40,138 bases of DNA, taken from contig JABSQW010000114.1 of NCBI GenBank assembly GCA_013215605.1, forward strand, positions 1-40,138, given 5' to 3'. Each line of letters begins with the position of its first letter. Within the stretch, counting starts at the first letter, position 1. The translations under genes were made by a program, and so were the position numbers. The notes under the pieces are model-generated. The model did no database searches. It was not told where the DNA came from and saw only the letters and a program-made list of their open reading frames with translations. Positions 15,741-22,850 of the stretch are shown one piece after another. The DNA comes from Myxococcales bacterium (lineage in GTDB: Bacteria > Myxococcota_A > UBA9160 > SMWR01).

Positions 15741-16229
15741 TCAGGAGCCGGTCACCGGGATGACACGCGCTCGCGACTTCTCTTCCGCGGGCTTGGCCAC
15801 GGTGACTTCGAGAACGCCGTTCTTGTAGGACGCCGTCACGTCCTCGTCGGCGGCCTCGAAGGGCAGGCGAATCGCGCGATGGAAGCTGCCGCGCGTGGAC
15901 TCGACGTGGTAGTAGCCCTCGCGATCCTCCTCGCGCTCGGCCGTTCGCTCGCCCTTGATCGTGATCACGTTTTCGTCGATCACGACCTCGACGTCGTTCG
16001 CGTCGAGGCCGGGGAGCTCGGCGCTCACGCGGACCTCCGTCGCTGATTCGTCGATATCGACGCGCGGCGCGTAGTCGACGTGATTCGGAGCGCTACCCGA
16101 CGGTGTGACGAGCGTCGAGCTCCAGAGATCCTCGAGAAGCCGGTCCAGGGAACGCACCCGAAGTCGCCCGAAACCGGGACCAACGCCGCGGACGGATAGG
16201 CTGCGCGGTACGAATTGATGGCTGATCAT
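15741..16229 (-). CDS. Small heat shock protein (Hsp20/alpha-crystallin)
   Basis: 162 aa. An alpha-crystallin domain spans about residues 55-150: PRVDIDESATEVRVSAELPG, then ELPGLDANDVEVVIDENVIT, and NGVLEVTVAKPA, the conserved G-V-L near its end. The C-terminal I-x-V tail motif is present as VIPV. It is an ATP-independent holdase that oligomerises and binds unfolding proteins. ATG 16229 has a perfect AGGAGGT 7 nt upstream; the longer frame to 16310 was rejected. A TTGACG hexamer lies at 16277-16282, about 50 nt upstream, with a poor -10 16 nt on; no sigma-32 box or CIRCE element was seen. A hairpin ends the neighbouring LLM gene upstream. Confidence 0.9.
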   Translation of the reverse strand: MISHQFVPRSLSVRGVGPGFGRLRVRSLDRLLEDLWSSTLVTPSGSAPNHVDYAPRVDIDESATEVRVSAELPGLDANDVEVVIDENVITIKGERTAEREEDREGYYHVESTRGSFHRAIRLPFEAADEDVTASYKNGVLEVTVAKPAEEKSRARVIPVTGS

Positions 16230-16316
16230 GCTTGCTACCTCCTGTTGGTCCGAAGAAGTAGGCACCGTGAGCGAGTCGTCAACCGACGCAGACGATCTTT
16301 TTCCGTGCATCTCGGT

Positions 16317-16336
16317 CGCGGCCCCGTAGGGCCGCG
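16317..16336 (-). terminator. 8-bp GC hairpin after LLM gene
   Basis: CGCGGCCC (16317-16324), loop CGTA, GGGCCGCG (16329-16336), just 8 nt past the stop of the leftward LLM gene and before the hsp20 promoter region. No U-tract. It probably separates the two transcripts; this is inferred from position and stem strength. Confidence 0.5.
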
Positions 16337-16344
16337 CGCAGCAT

Positions 16345-17223
16345 TCAGATCTTGCGAAGGGGCTCGATCACGTTCTCCGCGTACTGCTCGAGATGGTCGC
16401 ACTCCTGCTCGAGCGTGGGCGACTCCGCTCCAATCGCGAGCGAGGGCGGATAGCTGAGCGTCGCCGTCATCCCCTTCTGCGCCATACGCGTGAAGAGCGC
16501 TTCATCGGGCTCACCCGCCAGCGGCACGAGACACTCGAAGCTGTCGCCAGCGCGACCCTCTTCCGCGCGCAGCCGCGCGAGTGTGTCGAGTACCGCGGAT
16601 GCACTCTGCTCGTCGTGTCCATGACCGATCCAGCCCTGGGCGAGCCGCGCGGCGCGGCGCAACGCAATCTTGCTCGAGCCACCCACCCAGATCGGAATCT
16701 CGAACGAGGCCGCCGGACTCATGCTGATTTCCGGGAACTCGAAGAACTCCCCCTCGTGGGAGACCGGCTTCCCGGACCACAGCTTGCGGAGCACCTCGAT
16801 CTGTTCGTTCATTCGGCGCCCTCGGGTCTCGAACGGGATGCCCTGGATGTCGAACTCCTCCTTCATCCAGCCGGTTCCGATGCCGAGCGCGAGCCGACCG
16901 CCCGAAATCGCGGCGACGGTGGACGTCTGTTTCGCGACCTCGATGGGATCGTGGAGCGGCAGGATATAGACGGCGACCGAGAACTTCAGGCGCTCGGTAA
17001 CGGCCGCCATCGCACTGATCGCACACCACGGCTCGGGAAACGGCGTCGTCTTCGCGAACAGTGGCGTTCCGTCGGGCGAGTAGGGGTAGCTGGACTCGAT
17101 GTCTTCCGGGTAGAAGAGATGGTCCGCCATCAGCACACCCTCGAACCCGACCTCCTCGGCCTTCCTCGCGAGGGGAACGAGATGCGCCGGATCCGTGAAC
17201 GAGACCGAGATCCAGAACTTCAT
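16345..17223 (-). CDS. LLM-class flavin/F420-dependent oxidoreductase
   Basis: 292-aa luciferase-like TIM barrel. It opens MKFWISVSFTDPAHLVPLAR, followed by GVLMADHLF, TERLKFSVAVYILPLHDP and ISGGRLALGIGTGWMKEEFD, a cofactor-loop form typical of the F420-dependent TIGR03619/TIGR03857-type groups. WVGGSSKIALRRAARLAQGW is the next conserved strand. ATG 17223 has GGAG 10 nt upstream. It probably has its own transcript: 186 nt separate it from the CoA-transferase stop and a hairpin follows it. The two LLM proteins of this window differ strongly, so they are not a recent duplication. The substrate is unknown. Confidence 0.85.
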   Translation of the reverse strand: MKFWISVSFTDPAHLVPLARKAEEVGFEGVLMADHLFYPEDIESSYPYSPDGTPLFAKTTPFPEPWCAISAMAAVTERLKFSVAVYILPLHDPIEVAKQTSTVAAISGGRLALGIGTGWMKEEFDIQGIPFETRGRRMNEQIEVLRKLWSGKPVSHEGEFFEFPEISMSPAASFEIPIWVGGSSKIALRRAARLAQGWIGHGHDEQSASAVLDTLARLRAEEGRAGDSFECLVPLAGEPDEALFTRMAQKGMTATLSYPPSLAIGAESPTLEQECDHLEQYAENVIEPLRKI

Positions 17224-17409
17224 GGGAGGCGCGCTCCTAGGCGTGGAGAATTTCCGCGTAGTCTACAGACGCGCTCTTCGGGTGCGGAAGCTGAATCGAC
17301 CGACGGCGGTCAGGCCAGCGCTCCAGCGAGCAGTCCGGAGAGGCCGCCGAAGAGTCGCCGGGTGTCGGCTGCGCCGCCGCCGATCACGCGCATCCCTCCG
17401 ACCGGCATG

Positions 17410-18606
17410 CTAGATGATCTCGTCTTCGGCGAGGCGCTCGAGATCGGCCGGGCCGAGGCCAATCTCTGCAAAGATCTCCGCGTTGTGGGCGGCGAGGTCG
17501 GGCGCGAGGGCGCGCTCGCGCGGTTCGGCTCCGGAGAACTTGAGCGGGTTGCCGTGGAAGACGACCTCGCCGAGATCCGGGTGGGGGTGGCGCTCGATCA
17601 TCTCGCGCGCCAGGAGCTGCGGGTCGTCGAGGAGCTCGTCGGGACGCACGACCTTCGCACACGGAAGCTCGGCGCCACCCCGACCCAGAACGCCCACCAC
17701 CTCGTCACAGGTCCGCTCTGCCACCCACTCGCCGACGATCGCGTTGATGAGCGTGCGGTTGGCCGCGCGGCTCCTGTAACTCCTGAAGCGCTCGTCGCTG
17801 ATGAGCTCCTGCTTGCCAATGGCGGCGGCCAGGATGCGGAAGAGCTTGTTGCTGCCGACGGCGATCGCCACGAATCCGTCACGGGCGGCGTACGCGTCGT
17901 ACGGAGCCGTGTACGGGTGCTGGTTGCCGACGCGCGAAGCCTCCGCGCCGATGCCCGCGTGAATCGTGGCGGCGGAATCGGTGATGGCGAAGATCGCGTC
18001 CTGATTCGACACGTCGAGCACGCGCGCCACACCGGTGCGGTCGCGGTCGCGCAGCGCCACCACCACGCCGAGCGCGAGATAGAGACCGCCCACGTAGTCG
18101 CCGAGGGCGCCGCCACCACGCACGGGCGCCGCGTCTGGAAAACCCGTCATCGCCAGGAGGCCGCCCGTGGCCTGCGCAACGATGTCGTAGGAAGCCTCGC
18201 CGGCGCGGGGGCCCGTGTTGCCGAAGCCATTGAGTGAAGCCACCACGCAGCGCGGATTGCGCTCCTGAATCGCAGCCGCCGAGAGCCCCCGGGCGTCGAG
18301 CCAGCCGGCGCGGAAGTTCTCCACCACCGCGTCGGCGCGCTCCACGAGGCGCAGGAGGAGGTCGCGGCCCTCCGGCTTGCGCAAGTCGAGGGTGATCGAG
18401 CGTTTGCCGCGGTTCGTATTCTGAAAAGACAGAGAGGTTTGCCCCACCGCGGACGGGCCGTAGCGGTAGTCGTCGCCCGTGCGCGGGCGTTCGACCTTGA
18501 CGACGTCGGCGCCGAGATCCGACAAGACGCTCGTCGCGAAGGGCCCCGCTACGACGCGCGTCAGATCGAGGATGCGCACGCCGTCGAGCAGTCGCCCCGT
18601 TACCAC
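17410..18606 (-). CDS. CaiB/BaiF family CoA-transferase
   Basis: 398 aa. LLDGVRILDLTRVVAGPFAT is the N-terminal CoA-binding opening; NTNRGKRSITLDLRKPEGR and VENFRAGWLDARGLS are class III signatures. D170 in LGDYVGG corresponds to the Asp that forms the mixed anhydride with substrate in formyl-CoA transferase. QDAIFAITDSAATI and YDAYAARDGFVAIAVGSNK complete the fold. GTG 18606 follows AAGG by about 10 nt; the upstream frame to 18801 was rejected because it overlaps frdD. The start is 43 nt downstream of the frdD stop, so it may be co-transcribed with frdABCD; a succinyl-CoA:carboxylate transferase would fit that context, but this is inference. Confidence 0.82.
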   Translation of the reverse strand: MVTGRLLDGVRILDLTRVVAGPFATSVLSDLGADVVKVERPRTGDDYRYGPSAVGQTSLSFQNTNRGKRSITLDLRKPEGRDLLLRLVERADAVVENFRAGWLDARGLSAAAIQERNPRCVVASLNGFGNTGPRAGEASYDIVAQATGGLLAMTGFPDAAPVRGGGALGDYVGGLYLALGVVVALRDRDRTGVARVLDVSNQDAIFAITDSAATIHAGIGAEASRVGNQHPYTAPYDAYAARDGFVAIAVGSNKLFRILAAAIGKQELISDERFRSYRSRAANRTLINAIVGEWVAERTCDEVVGVLGRGGAELPCAKVVRPDELLDDPQLLAREMIERHPHPDLGEVVFHGNPLKFSGAEPRERALAPDLAAHNAEIFAEIGLGPADLERLAEDEII

Positions 18607-18649
18607 GAAACCCGACCTTTCCGCGCGTCCTGCGAGAACCGCTGACGAG

Positions 18650-19003
18650 CTAGAGACGCACGACCGCGACGATGGCGAGCAGACTTCCCACCGAGGCAAT
18701 CCCGTAGAGGAACGTGGCCAGTTCGGTGTCGCGATCGGCGCCGCCGAAATCGATCGACAGAGAGCGGATGTGATGCGCACCCTTCCACAGCGGCAGCGCA
18801 ATCAGCGCCACGAGGACGACGCGGCCGATCAGACTCGACGCCAGGCCGTGAGCGTGCTCGTAGCTGAGCGAATCGACCACTCCGAGCGGAGCCAGTACGC
18901 CCATCACGAGCACCCAGCCCGTGAGGAGCATCGTGCCGATCATGATCCCCTGACCGAACAGCAGCCAGATCACGGGCTCGACCTTGAGCAGGAACTGCTT
19001 CAT
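18650..19003 (-). CDS. frdD: Fumarate reductase membrane subunit D
   Basis: 117 aa with three predicted helices (VIWLLFGQGIMIGTMLLTGW, LASSLIGRVVLVALIALPLW, FLYGIASVGSLLAIVAVVRL). KVEPVIWLLFGQGIMIGTML and SYEHAHGLASSLIGRVVLV match FrdD of quinol:fumarate reductases, which with FrdC anchors FrdAB and forms the menaquinone site. ATG 19003 overlaps the frdC stop by one base (TGATG). No heme-ligand His set like SdhC/SdhD is apparent, in line with the heme-free FrdCD type. It is the last subunit gene, and a CoA-transferase follows. Confidence 0.88.
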   Translation of the reverse strand: MKQFLLKVEPVIWLLFGQGIMIGTMLLTGWVLVMGVLAPLGVVDSLSYEHAHGLASSLIGRVVLVALIALPLWKGAHHIRSLSIDFGGADRDTELATFLYGIASVGSLLAIVAVVRL

Positions 19004-19443
19004 CAGGAGATCCCTCCCATGAGAGCGGCCGACATCAACACGGTGATGCCGATCCACGCGGCGTAGAGCATGCCGACGATGACCGGCCCCGGAGGTGGCT
19101 TCAGGGGCCCGATGCGCGGCGGCTGGGCCTTGGGGAAGAGACCGAAGAAACGCACGGCCACGAAACACACGGCCGCGAGCGTGATCACGTGGAAGCCGAT
19201 GTAGAGCGGATTGGCCAGCTGCTGCTGGATGTTCGCCCACGCCGCGGAGCCCGTACCGAGCGCCCAGACGACCCGCAGCGCGACGAACCCGACGAACAGG
19301 TACAGAAAGCCCGTGGCGTCGAAGAGCGTATAGGCGCGGTAGCGGCCCGTCATCGGAAACTGGGGCGGCATCGTCGGCGGCGCCGTCCGTGTCCGGCCGG
19401 GCTTCACCGGCTGCATGGCTTGGGGGTGTGCGGGGCGCGCCAT
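19003..19443 (-). CDS. frdC: Fumarate reductase membrane subunit C
   Basis: 146 aa. Three hydrophobic spans (FLYLFVGFVALRVVWALG, GFHVITLAAVCFVAVRFFGL, VIVGMLYAAWIGITVLMSAA) with PKAQPPRIGPLKPPPGPVI matching the FrdC loop. An N-terminal Pro/Arg/Gln-rich leader (VKPGRTRTAPPTMPPQF) precedes the YRAYTLFDATGFLYLF start of the family, so the protein has about 30 extra residues. ATG 19443 follows AAGGAG by 6 nt and lies 2 nt beyond the frdB stop. It is a heme-free quinone-binding anchor subunit. Confidence 0.85.
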   Translation of the reverse strand: MARPAHPQAMQPVKPGRTRTAPPTMPPQFPMTGRYRAYTLFDATGFLYLFVGFVALRVVWALGTGSAAWANIQQQLANPLYIGFHVITLAAVCFVAVRFFGLFPKAQPPRIGPLKPPPGPVIVGMLYAAWIGITVLMSAALMGGIS

Positions 19444-19445
19444 GA

Positions 19446-20195
19446 CTACTCCTTCTCTCCGCTCGGGAGCACCAGACCGGTCGCCCAATCGATCACCGCG
19501 TTGAACTTCGCCTGATTCACAGCCGCTGCCGGATCGACGTTCTTCGGGCAGACCTCACTGCACTCGTTGGCGAACGAGCAGGAGAAGACCGTGCCCTCGC
19601 CGCGGAAGATCGCATTGCGCTCGCTGGCGCCCTCGTCGCGGGAATCGACGTTGTAGCGGTGACCGAGGGCGATGGCCGCGGGCCCGAGGAACTCGGGCTC
19701 ATTGCTGACGACCGGACACGCCGAGTAGCAGAGCATGCAGTTGATGCACATGCTGAACTGCTTGAACTCCTCGAGCTCCTCCGGCGACTGCCGCACCGGA
19801 CCGTCTTCGGCGGCGAGCTCCTTCGCGCGGATGATCCAGGGCTTCACCTTCTTGAACTTGTCCATGAAGCCGTCCATCTCCACGACGAGATCGCGGATGA
19901 CGGGAAAGTTCGAGAGGGGAGTGATCTCGACCGTGTCGCCGTACTGGCTCACCGAGTCCTTGCAGGTGAGGCGCGGTTCACCGTTCACCATCATGCCGCA
20001 GCTGCCGCACACCGCCATCCGGCACGACCAGCGGTGGGAGAGCGTGCCGTCGACTTCATCTTTGATGTAGTTGACGGCGTCGAGGACCTTCCAGTCGGGG
20101 TCGACGGCGATCTCGTAGCTCTGGGTCTTCGGCACTTCGTCCACGTCGGGATCGAAACGCGTGATCACGAAGGTCTTCTTCGGCGGGTCGCTCAT
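19446..20195 (-). CDS. frdB: Fumarate reductase iron-sulfur subunit
   Basis: 249 aa. [2Fe-2S] ligands: C58, C63, C66, C78 (WSCRMAVCGSCGMMVNG...LTCKD). [4Fe-4S] and [3Fe-4S] ligands: C150-x2-C153-x2-C156-x3-C160 and C206, C212, C216 (CSFANECSEVCPKNVDPAAA). The length is standard for FrdB. It carries electrons between FrdA flavin and the quinone site in FrdCD. ATG 20195 overlaps the frdA stop (TGATG), so frdA-frdB are coupled. Direction of catalysis (succinate oxidation versus fumarate reduction) cannot be read from the sequence. Confidence 0.93.
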   Translation of the reverse strand: MSDPPKKTFVITRFDPDVDEVPKTQSYEIAVDPDWKVLDAVNYIKDEVDGTLSHRWSCRMAVCGSCGMMVNGEPRLTCKDSVSQYGDTVEITPLSNFPVIRDLVVEMDGFMDKFKKVKPWIIRAKELAAEDGPVRQSPEELEEFKQFSMCINCMLCYSACPVVSNEPEFLGPAAIALGHRYNVDSRDEGASERNAIFRGEGTVFSCSFANECSEVCPKNVDPAAAVNQAKFNAVIDWATGLVLPSGEKE

Positions 20196-21919
20196 CAGTA
20201 CTTGCGCTCCTCAGGCTCCCACTTGCCCAACGTCACCGGCTTCGTACTCACCTTCGGCCCGGTGGAATCGAAATGGCACAGGGAGTGGTGCAGGAAGTTC
20301 TGGTCGTCGCGGTTCGGAAAGTCGCGCCGGGTATGCGCGCCGCGCGATTCCTTGCGCACGACGGCGCAGCTCGTGAGCGCCTCGGAGATGTCGATCATGT
20401 TCGACAGCTCGAGGACAGAGATCAGCTCGGTGTTGAACACCTTGCTGTGGTCCTGGATCTCGACGTCTTCGAAGCGGCGCTTGATTTCCTGCACCGTGTC
20501 GACGGACGCCTGAATCTGTACCTCCTCGCGGTAGACGCCGCAGCCCGATTCCATCGTGTCGTTGAGCGCGCGGCGCAGGCCAGAGATCTTCTCGGTGCCG
20601 CTCGTCTTCGCGCGCAAGGCGTCGACACGGCCGGCTTCATTGGCGCCCTCGGAACGCAGCGAGCTCTCGTCGCCCTCGCTCGCGCCCCTGGCGAACTCCA
20701 GCGCTTTTCGACCCGAACGCGCGCCGAACACGAGGCACTCGGTGAGTGAGTTGGAGCCGAGCCGATTGGCACCGTTCAGCGAGACCGACGCGCACTCGCC
20801 AGCGGCGTAGAGTCCGTCGATGCTGGTGCCGCCTTCGATGTCCGTGTCGATGCCACCCATCATGTAGTGGACCACGGGCCGGATCGGGATGGGATCGTGC
20901 ACGGGGTCGACACCGACGTAGAGCTTCGAGAGCTCGCGGACCATCGGGATCCGGGACTGGATCTTCTCCTCGCCGAGGTGCGTGAGGTCGAGGTAGACGT
21001 GCTCCCCCCAATCGCCCTGCGTGACCGCACGGCCGGCTTCGATCTCCTGGATGATCGCGCGGGAGATCATGTCCCGCGGGCCGAGCTCGGCTTTCGTGCC
21101 GACGCCGTAGTCGCGCTCGACGAGGAAGCGCTCGCCGTCGGCATTGCGCAGGTACCCCCCCTCGCCGCGCGCCGCCTCGGTGATGAGGATGCCCGTGCCG
21201 GGGAGACCCGTCGGGTGGTATTGGACGAACTCCATGTCCTTCAGCGCCACGCCCGCACGGTAGGCGAGAGCCATTCCATCGCCCGTCTTGATGTTGCCGT
21301 TCGTCGTGAACGGGAAGGCCTTGCCCCCGCCCCCGGTGGCGAGCACCACGGCGCGGCCGAGGACGAGGCGCATCACGCCCTCGCGAATATCGAGGGCGGC
21401 CACGCCGCGGATGGTATTGCCGTCGACGAGGAGCTTCGTCACGAACTGCTCGTCATAACGGACGATCTGGTCGAAGCGCATCGAGTGCTGGAACAGCGCG
21501 TGCAGCATGTGGAAGCCGACCTTGTCGGTGGCGAACCAGGTGCGCTTCGTGCTCATCCCTCCGAAGGCACGGGTGGCCACCGTGCCGTCTTCGTTGCGGC
21601 TCCAGGGGCAGCCCCAGTGCTCGAGGAGCGCGAGCTCCTTCGGCGCCTCCTGGACGAAGTACTGGATCACGTCCTGATCGCCGAGAAAGTCCGATCCCTT
21701 CACGGTGTCGTACCCGTGCATCTCGAAGTCGTCGTCATCGCGCGCGACGGCGGCGGCCCCCCCCTCGGCGGAGACCGTGTGGCTCCGCATGGGATAGACC
21801 TTCGAGACCATTCCGATCGATACGCTCGGGTCGGCTTCTGCGACCGCGATCGCCGCGCGGAGGCCTGCGCCTCCACCACCGACGATCACGATGTCGTGAC
21901 GTAGAACTTCGATTTCCAT
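20195..21919 (-). CDS. frdA: Fumarate reductase/succinate dehydrogenase flavoprotein
   Basis: 574 aa. FAD site GGGGAG (14-19); covalent FAD-linking His47 in MRSHTVSAEGG; active-site region EFVQYHPTGLPGTGILITEAARGEGG; NGANRLGSNSLTECLVFG is the C-terminal flavin domain signature. Length is near E. coli FrdA. Start ATG 21919 was chosen because it begins the FAD strand (HDIVIVGGGGAGLRAA); the ribosome site is weak, and the upstream frame to 22351 has no family similarity. With frdBCD it forms a complete complex II. The gene is preceded by a 528-nt leader containing two dyads. A heme-free FrdCD-type complex beside an aa3 oxidase suggests menaquinone use, or a dual-purpose enzyme; this is inference. 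Confidence 0.93.
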   Translation of the reverse strand: MEIEVLRHDIVIVGGGGAGLRAAIAVAEADPSVSIGMVSKVYPMRSHTVSAEGGAAAVARDDDDFEMHGYDTVKGSDFLGDQDVIQYFVQEAPKELALLEHWGCPWSRNEDGTVATRAFGGMSTKRTWFATDKVGFHMLHALFQHSMRFDQIVRYDEQFVTKLLVDGNTIRGVAALDIREGVMRLVLGRAVVLATGGGGKAFPFTTNGNIKTGDGMALAYRAGVALKDMEFVQYHPTGLPGTGILITEAARGEGGYLRNADGERFLVERDYGVGTKAELGPRDMISRAIIQEIEAGRAVTQGDWGEHVYLDLTHLGEEKIQSRIPMVRELSKLYVGVDPVHDPIPIRPVVHYMMGGIDTDIEGGTSIDGLYAAGECASVSLNGANRLGSNSLTECLVFGARSGRKALEFARGASEGDESSLRSEGANEAGRVDALRAKTSGTEKISGLRRALNDTMESGCGVYREEVQIQASVDTVQEIKRRFEDVEIQDHSKVFNTELISVLELSNMIDISEALTSCAVVRKESRGAHTRRDFPNRDDQNFLHHSLCHFDSTGPKVSTKPVTLGKWEPEERKY

Positions 21920-22039
21920 CGAGGTATGGGTCCTCTTCCCGGCCCGGCGACCGAGGTCGTCCCGGCGGTGACTGGCATCCTGGTTCCGGACCGTGCCAAC
22001 GTCGCAGATCCCTCGATGTCGAACCGGGTCCATTCGGGT

Positions 22040-22059
22040 CGGGTCTCGACCCGGTTTTT
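22040..22059 (+). terminator. Hairpin followed by T-run in frd leader
   Basis: CGGGT (22040-22044), loop CTCG, ACCCG (22049-22053), then GTTTTT (22054-22059). An outer AACCGGGT at 22022-22029 can instead pair with ACCCGGTT at 22049-22056, so two mutually exclusive folds are possible. It looks like an intrinsic terminator on the + strand, yet no supported + strand gene ends here. On the - strand it lies in the frdA 5' leader, about 120 nt before the start codon. Confidence 0.4.
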
Positions 22060-22298
22060 CGCGAAAGCTGCGGGGCTCCGGAGGCGGAACAGCGCGGGCG
22101 AGCGGTGATGAGTCCCACCCTTCGCGATCCGAGCCTGTCGGGGCGTGCCGGCCACTCTGGTCCCGATGCTGCGGAATCGCGCAGGGGGTCTCGAGGCGCT
22201 CAATTTGTAACGAATCCCGAGGGGTTCGGAAAGGCGGAGAAGGCCTCCCAGCCGACGATCCCGGCTGAAATGGCGGGAGTTGGGAAGCGGCTTCGGGC

Positions 22299-22321
22299 GC
22301 TGTGACCGGACCCGTCACAGC
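22299..22321. promoter_or_regulatory. 8-bp inverted repeat, candidate operator for frd
   Basis: GCTGTGAC (22299-22306), 7-nt spacer CGGACCC, GTCACAGC (22314-22321). Perfect 8-bp arms, 380 nt upstream of frdA on the - strand and 127 nt upstream of the small membrane protein on the + strand. The half-site TGTGAC resembles a CRP/FNR-family half-site but the spacing is three bases too long for that family's usual N6 geometry. Confidence 0.35.
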
Positions 22322-22447
22322 CAGCGGCCATCCTGCACGGCGTTGGAACATCCCCCTGACTCGCGGGTCGTTGGCGTAGTGGTACCAGCGGCCCGCGGGT
22401 CTTCTCTCCCCGAGGTCGCGCCGAGCCTCGCGCCACAGGAGTCACTC

Positions 22448-22711
22448 GTGATTGCTCGTCCGTATTTCGCACCCCCGCCGGTTCAATCCCTGTCGCCATC
22501 AGCCGGCGTCAGATCGCCGTCCCCCCTGTGGCGAGGCTGTCTCGAGACGCTGTTCATCGTGGTCTCGTTCGTGGTGGGTGGAATCGTGGGGGCGGCCGGG
22601 CTAGAACGCGCCATCGGGTCCGGGCACGCCTATCCCGGGCTACGCCCCGTCCCGCACCTGGGCCTGGACGCACCCCGAGTCGGCACGGAGCGGCCGGAGA
22701 CGCCTGCCTGA
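22448..22711 (+). CDS. Hypothetical 87-aa single-span membrane protein
   Basis: GTG 22448 has AGGAG 6 nt upstream (AGGAGTCACTC-GTG). A proline/serine-rich N-terminus (about 30 residues) is followed by [20 protein letters not shown], one membrane span, then [20 protein letters not shown] and a short hydrophilic tail. No family recognised. It lies between the frd leader and the REC-GGDEF-EAL gene in the same direction, 139 nt upstream, so it could be co-transcribed with it; a link to signalling is only positional. A REP-like core (22634-22649) falls inside the frame. Confidence 0.5.
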   Translation: MIARPYFAPPPVQSLSPSAGVRSPSPLWRGCLETLFIVVSFVVGGIVGAAGLERAIGSGHAYPGLRPVPHLGLDAPRVGTERPETPA

Positions 22712-22850
22712 GGACGGGCCCAACCCGCGCTCTCGGAGGTCGCGCTCCCCGAGGGCACTCGTAGGGGAAAAGGGGCCCGCACGGCTCACGAAGCCCTCCG
22801 GAACGGTCGATGGGTTCATCGAGCATCGAGGTTTCTCAGGGGACCAGAGA

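Larger units (their letters stand above)
21920..22447. other. 528-nt non-coding leader region of frdABCD
   Basis: No supported protein gene is seen on either strand. The segment holds a hairpin with a T-run (22040-22059), an 8-bp inverted repeat (22299-22321) and GC-rich text around 22380-22420 with a CCCGCGGG palindrome. It must contain the frd promoter (leftward) and probably the promoter of the small membrane protein at 22448 (rightward). No confident -35/-10 pair could be fixed. A long frd leader could hold an RNA regulator, but no known riboswitch was recognised. Confidence 0.5.

Noticed and set aside
16255-16282. TTGACG...TACTTC as the hsp20 promoter
   Set aside because: -10 is poor (few matches), spacing 16; not strong enough for a separate feature.
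17310-17408. 32-codon leftward frame starting 1 nt after the CoA-transferase stop (MPVGGMRVIGGGAADT...)
   Set aside because: No good ribosome site, no family, very short; the rest of the 186-nt gap (17224-17409) shows nothing clear. It may be a remnant.
16393-18237. Long + strand open frame across the LLM and CoA-transferase genes
   Set aside because: Antisense to two clear families; Arg/His-rich translation without motifs.
22301-22319. TGTGA...TCACA as a CRP/FNR-type site
   Set aside because: Spacer is 9 nt instead of 6; retained only as a generic inverted repeat.
22475-22500. GGTTCAATCCCTGTCGCCA resembles a tRNA T-arm and acceptor end
   Set aside because: The T-stem has a mismatch and no matching 5' acceptor strand or anticodon arm lies 70-90 nt upstream; the text also falls in the reading frame at 22448.
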